From NCBI GenBank assembly GCA_001872995.1, contig MNXO01000087.1, positions 1 through 15,682 of the forward strand: DNA of 15,682 nucleotides, given 5' to 3'. This document shows positions 13,863 to 15,682 of the stretch, in pieces. Source of the stretch: Bacteroidetes bacterium CG2_30_32_10 (lineage in GTDB: Bacteria; Bacteroidota; Bacteroidia; Bacteroidales; CG2-30-32-10). Position 1 is the stretch's first letter. Every line of letters starts with the position of its first letter. The position numbers and the translations under genes were made by a program. The notes under the pieces are model-generated. The model was not told where the DNA came from. It made no database searches and worked only from the letters and a program-made list of their open reading frames with translations.

Positions 13863-14276
13863 ATGAAAAGTTTTAGAAAAGAACTTTTTTTTACTACCGA
13901 TAAGCGTTACCAATTGATTCACATTACTGATGCTGTTCAGAAAGCAGTAAATGAAAGTGGGATTAAAGAAGGTTTGTGTTTGGTAAATGCAATGCACATT
14001 ACTGCCAGTGTTTTTATCAATGATAATGAATCGGGTTTGCATCAAGACTATTTGGAATGGTTGGAGAAATTAGCTCCATATAGCCGTGAAGGTTATCATC
14101 ATAATGTTGGTGAAGACAATGGAGATGCTCATTTGAAAAGACAAATTATGGGTAGAGAAGTGGTGGTGGCTATTACCAATGGTAAACTTGACTTTGGTCC
14201 GTGGGAAGCTATCTTTTATGGCGAATTTGACGGAAGAAGAAAGAAAAGAGTATTGATTAAAATTATTGGAGAATAA
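13863..14276 (+). CDS. yjbQ: YjbQ/UPF0047 family protein (secondary thiamine-phosphate synthase type)
   Basis: A small cytoplasmic protein of the widespread YjbQ family, annotated from E. coli work as having a weak secondary thiamine-phosphate synthase activity. The physiological role is unsettled. The 137-aa length is normal. Conserved segments include NAMHITASVFINDNESG (about 40-56), YHHNVGEDNGDAHLKRQIMG (from about 78), VVVAITNGKLDFGPWEAIFYGEFDGRRKKRV and the final IKIIGE. The His and acidic residues in these blocks form the family's putative metal site. The ATG lies only 2 bp after the endonuclease stop, so the two are cotranscribed and translation is probably coupled. No thiamine gene is nearby. 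Confidence 0.93.
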   Translation: MKSFRKELFFTTDKRYQLIHITDAVQKAVNESGIKEGLCLVNAMHITASVFINDNESGLHQDYLEWLEKLAPYSREGYHHNVGEDNGDAHLKRQIMGREVVVAITNGKLDFGPWEAIFYGEFDGRRKKRVLIKIIGE

Positions 14277-14300
14277 TTTATTAGAAAAAGGTTAATGGAC

Positions 14301-14324
14301 AAAATTAATGTTTTTTATAATTTT
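14301..14324. terminator. AT-only inverted repeat between convergent genes; weak bidirectional terminator candidate
   Basis: AAAATTA (14301-14307) can pair with TAATTTT (14318-14324) around a 10-nt loop containing six Ts. It sits in the 83-bp gap between the convergent yjbQ and acyloxyacyl hydrolase genes, where a shared terminator is expected. A stem with no G-C pairs is weak and could arise by chance in DNA this AT-rich. Confidence 0.25.
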
Positions 14325-14359
14325 AACGAACTATAGACACTCCTAACTCGAAGCACTTA

Positions 14360-15547
14360 TTAGAAAGTGTAACCCGCTCCCATTTCAAAAAAGTCAGCTT
14401 GCCCTAAATTGGCTTTAATAAACATACCAACAAACAACTTATGTTTATTGCTTTTCATAGGGTTGGTAAAATAATATTGCAAGCCGAGTTTATTGGTATT
14501 TATTAGTTTAAGCTGCTTGCTAAAACTAATATTTGCTTCCGAAGACTTAACAAAATTACGCTTAAACGGATTATAGAGATAAATGCCTCCCTGAATATTG
14601 AACCCCACTCTTCCCAATAGATATTCATGACCCAAAAAAGCAACCATTGTAAATGATTTGAGATGCTGGTTTTTAATATAAACTTCTTGTGTTAAGATAT
14701 AATCATAAAAACTGGTGTAATAATTAACATAAATACCTGCTTGCACATTACTTACCGTATTGTAACGTTTTGATAAATATAGATTCCCAATATAAACGGG
14801 ATATTTTGTGCCATTTGTTGGTCCAGTAGAATTTCCAAATTCGTGAAAGCCAACTCCTGCATACATATTAAGCAATACCCTTTTTGCAGGTATTTTAGGG
14901 GTTTGCTGATAAAATTTGTCGGGCAATCGTTGGGGAAGATACTTAATCGAAATATTGAAGCAAGGTAAGTTTAATCCAACGTTGGGCAATTGATAATGTC
15001 CGTTTGAAAAGTGAAACACAGAAACTCCACCACTTAAAACTATGTTTTTATTGATATTTTTGCATATATTTAAAGATAATGCGGATATATTGGTAATATG
15101 TGAGCCGATTACTATGTTTTCAGTATTGTTGGACAAGCTATAAGGTTTGTTGAAAAAAGAAAATCCCATTCCCATCTTAAGTTGGTAATAAAAACGATGG
15201 TTTCTTTTAATAAATAAGGACAAATTAGGCAATATAGAAATGTTTTCTCCCAATATTGCTTGGTTACCAAAATTTCCATATATCAAAGAAATGCCTACCT
15301 GAGGATATTTGTAAAATTGTTGCCATTCTTTTAGCCCATTGGTTATAGTAAAATAACCTACTTCAAAAAGAAATGAAGTTTTGTTTCTAGGAAAATTAGG
15401 ATAGTTATTTACAATTTTGCCAATATATAAAGTCGTTTCAAAAGAATAATGTTTAATTGAATCCTTTTTTATTGGTACAAGAGAATCTATTTGAGCACGA
15501 ATGCTTGTACCCAATAATAGAATTAACATAAAAAAGAAGATTCGCAT
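14360..15547 (-). CDS. Outer-membrane acyloxyacyl hydrolase (PagL-like lipid A deacylase family)
   Basis: An outer-membrane beta-barrel esterase family that removes an acyl chain from lipid A. The signal peptide is residues 1-18 (ending IRA, then Q). The PagL active-site signature is SVFHFSNGHYQLPNVG, with H179 and S181 in the H-x-S-N arrangement. Alternating hydrophobic strands run throughout, and the protein ends GAGYTF with a terminal Phe, the usual signal for barrel insertion. At 395 aa it is about twice the size of Pseudomonas PagL. The catalytic motif is mid-protein and an additional strand-rich half follows, so the barrel may be larger. At the position 14 residues after the His, where PagL has its triad Glu (from memory), N193 is found. 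The enzyme may use another acidic residue. It is transcribed alone, convergent to yjbQ. Confidence 0.85.
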   Translation of the reverse strand: MRIFFFMLILLLGTSIRAQIDSLVPIKKDSIKHYSFETTLYIGKIVNNYPNFPRNKTSFLFEVGYFTITNGLKEWQQFYKYPQVGISLIYGNFGNQAILGENISILPNLSLFIKRNHRFYYQLKMGMGFSFFNKPYSLSNNTENIVIGSHITNISALSLNICKNINKNIVLSGGVSVFHFSNGHYQLPNVGLNLPCFNISIKYLPQRLPDKFYQQTPKIPAKRVLLNMYAGVGFHEFGNSTGPTNGTKYPVYIGNLYLSKRYNTVSNVQAGIYVNYYTSFYDYILTQEVYIKNQHLKSFTMVAFLGHEYLLGRVGFNIQGGIYLYNPFKRNFVKSSEANISFSKQLKLINTNKLGLQYYFTNPMKSNKHKLFVGMFIKANLGQADFFEMGAGYTF

Positions 15548-15575
15548 AATTATTGATTAATGATTGCTATGCTTG

Positions 15576-15583
15576 CAAAAATA
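15576..15583 (-). promoter_or_regulatory. Possible -7 box for the acyloxyacyl hydrolase gene
   Basis: On the minus strand TATTTTTG matches TAnnTTTG and would place initiation about 20 nt before the ATG at 15547. No TTG lies at the proper distance upstream, only a T-rich stretch, so the match is partial. Confidence 0.35.
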
Positions 15584-15616
15584 TACAAAGCATTGGATAA
15601 ATAAAATTCTTTGACA

Positions 15617-15682
15617 ATGGCATTCAAAATAATTCTAATTTTGCTTTTTTCAAACCTAATTTTAAATATGTACTTGCAAAAC
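15617..15682 (+). CDS. Possible start of a further gene with a hydrophobic N-terminus (cut by window edge)
   Basis: From an ATG at 15617 the frame stays open for 22 codons to the window end. It encodes a basic residue followed by a hydrophobic stretch (MAFKIILILLFSNLILNMY), like a signal peptide or membrane anchor. The placement, divergent from the acyloxyacyl hydrolase gene, is reasonable. AT-rich DNA readily yields such short hydrophobic frames and no promoter match was found, so this is tentative. Confidence 0.3.
   Translation, partial: MAFKIILILLFSNLILNMYLQN

Noticed and set aside
13857..14045. Minus-strand open frame of 62 aa
   Set aside because: Antisense to the conserved start of yjbQ.
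14351..14370. CACTT/AAGTG hairpin at the 3' end of the acyloxyacyl hydrolase gene
   Set aside because: Five-bp stem overlapping the stop codon with no T-run on either side; too weak to call a terminator.
1..15682. CRISPR arrays, tRNA or rRNA genes, insertion sequences, defence systems
   Set aside because: No regularly spaced repeats, cloverleaf sequences, transposase motifs or defence-gene domains were seen on either strand.

Overview
The window looks like chromosomal core sequence from a member of the Bacteroidota, probably an uncultured or poorly studied lineage. The DNA is very AT-rich. There are no clear Shine-Dalgarno sequences before the start codons. Several upstream regions carry the Bacteroidota promoter pattern, a TTTG/TTG box about 20 nt before TAnnTTTG. 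One secreted protein has a complete type IX secretion (T9SS) C-terminal sorting domain, and a second breaks off where such a domain would begin. No rRNA, tRNA, CRISPR array, transposase or prophage gene was seen, and no stretch over 300 bases lacks a gene.

Left part (1-5620, minus strand): three closely spaced genes read leftwards. They are tilS (tRNA-Ile lysidinylation), a full-length DsbD-type thiol:disulfide reductase, and a secreted M6 metalloprotease with PKD and PPC domains that runs off the left edge. Gaps are 30 and 24 bp, so they are probably one operon.

Centre-left (5654-10074, plus strand): a strong promoter match precedes a three-gene run. It holds a DUF1338 protein of the 2-oxoadipate dioxygenase/decarboxylase (HglS) family, a YdiJ-like FAD/Fe-S/CCG-domain 2-hydroxyacid dehydrogenase, and guanylate kinase. 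HglS makes D-2-hydroxyglutarate and YdiJ-type enzymes oxidise it to 2-oxoglutarate. The pair would therefore form a two-step route from 2-oxoadipate (lysine breakdown) to the TCA cycle, which is the most interesting metabolic reading of the window.

Centre (10075-11272): a 61-aa gene of unknown function with its own promoter match, then a stand-alone NarL/FixJ-type receiver domain that lacks a DNA-binding domain and has Glu in place of the phospho-accepting Asp. The receiver gene overlaps the convergent SRPBCC gene by 14 bp.

Centre-right (10871-12594): pyrE and a downstream SRPBCC-fold gene on the minus strand are divergent from a NUDIX hydrolase on the plus strand. The two start codons are only 7 bp apart, so each gene's promoter must lie inside the other gene.

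Right part (12613-15682): a promoter and an approximately 120-nt leader precede a secreted endonuclease I with a T9SS sorting domain. A YjbQ/UPF0047 gene follows after 2 bp. A convergent minus-strand gene encodes an outer-membrane acyloxyacyl hydrolase (PagL-like lipid A deacylase). The right edge may hold the first 22 codons of another gene.

Most of this is ordinary housekeeping and secretion content. The points worth a second look are the HglS-YdiJ pairing, the Glu-substituted orphan receiver, the small gene with its own promoter, and the interlocked pyrE/NUDIX starts.
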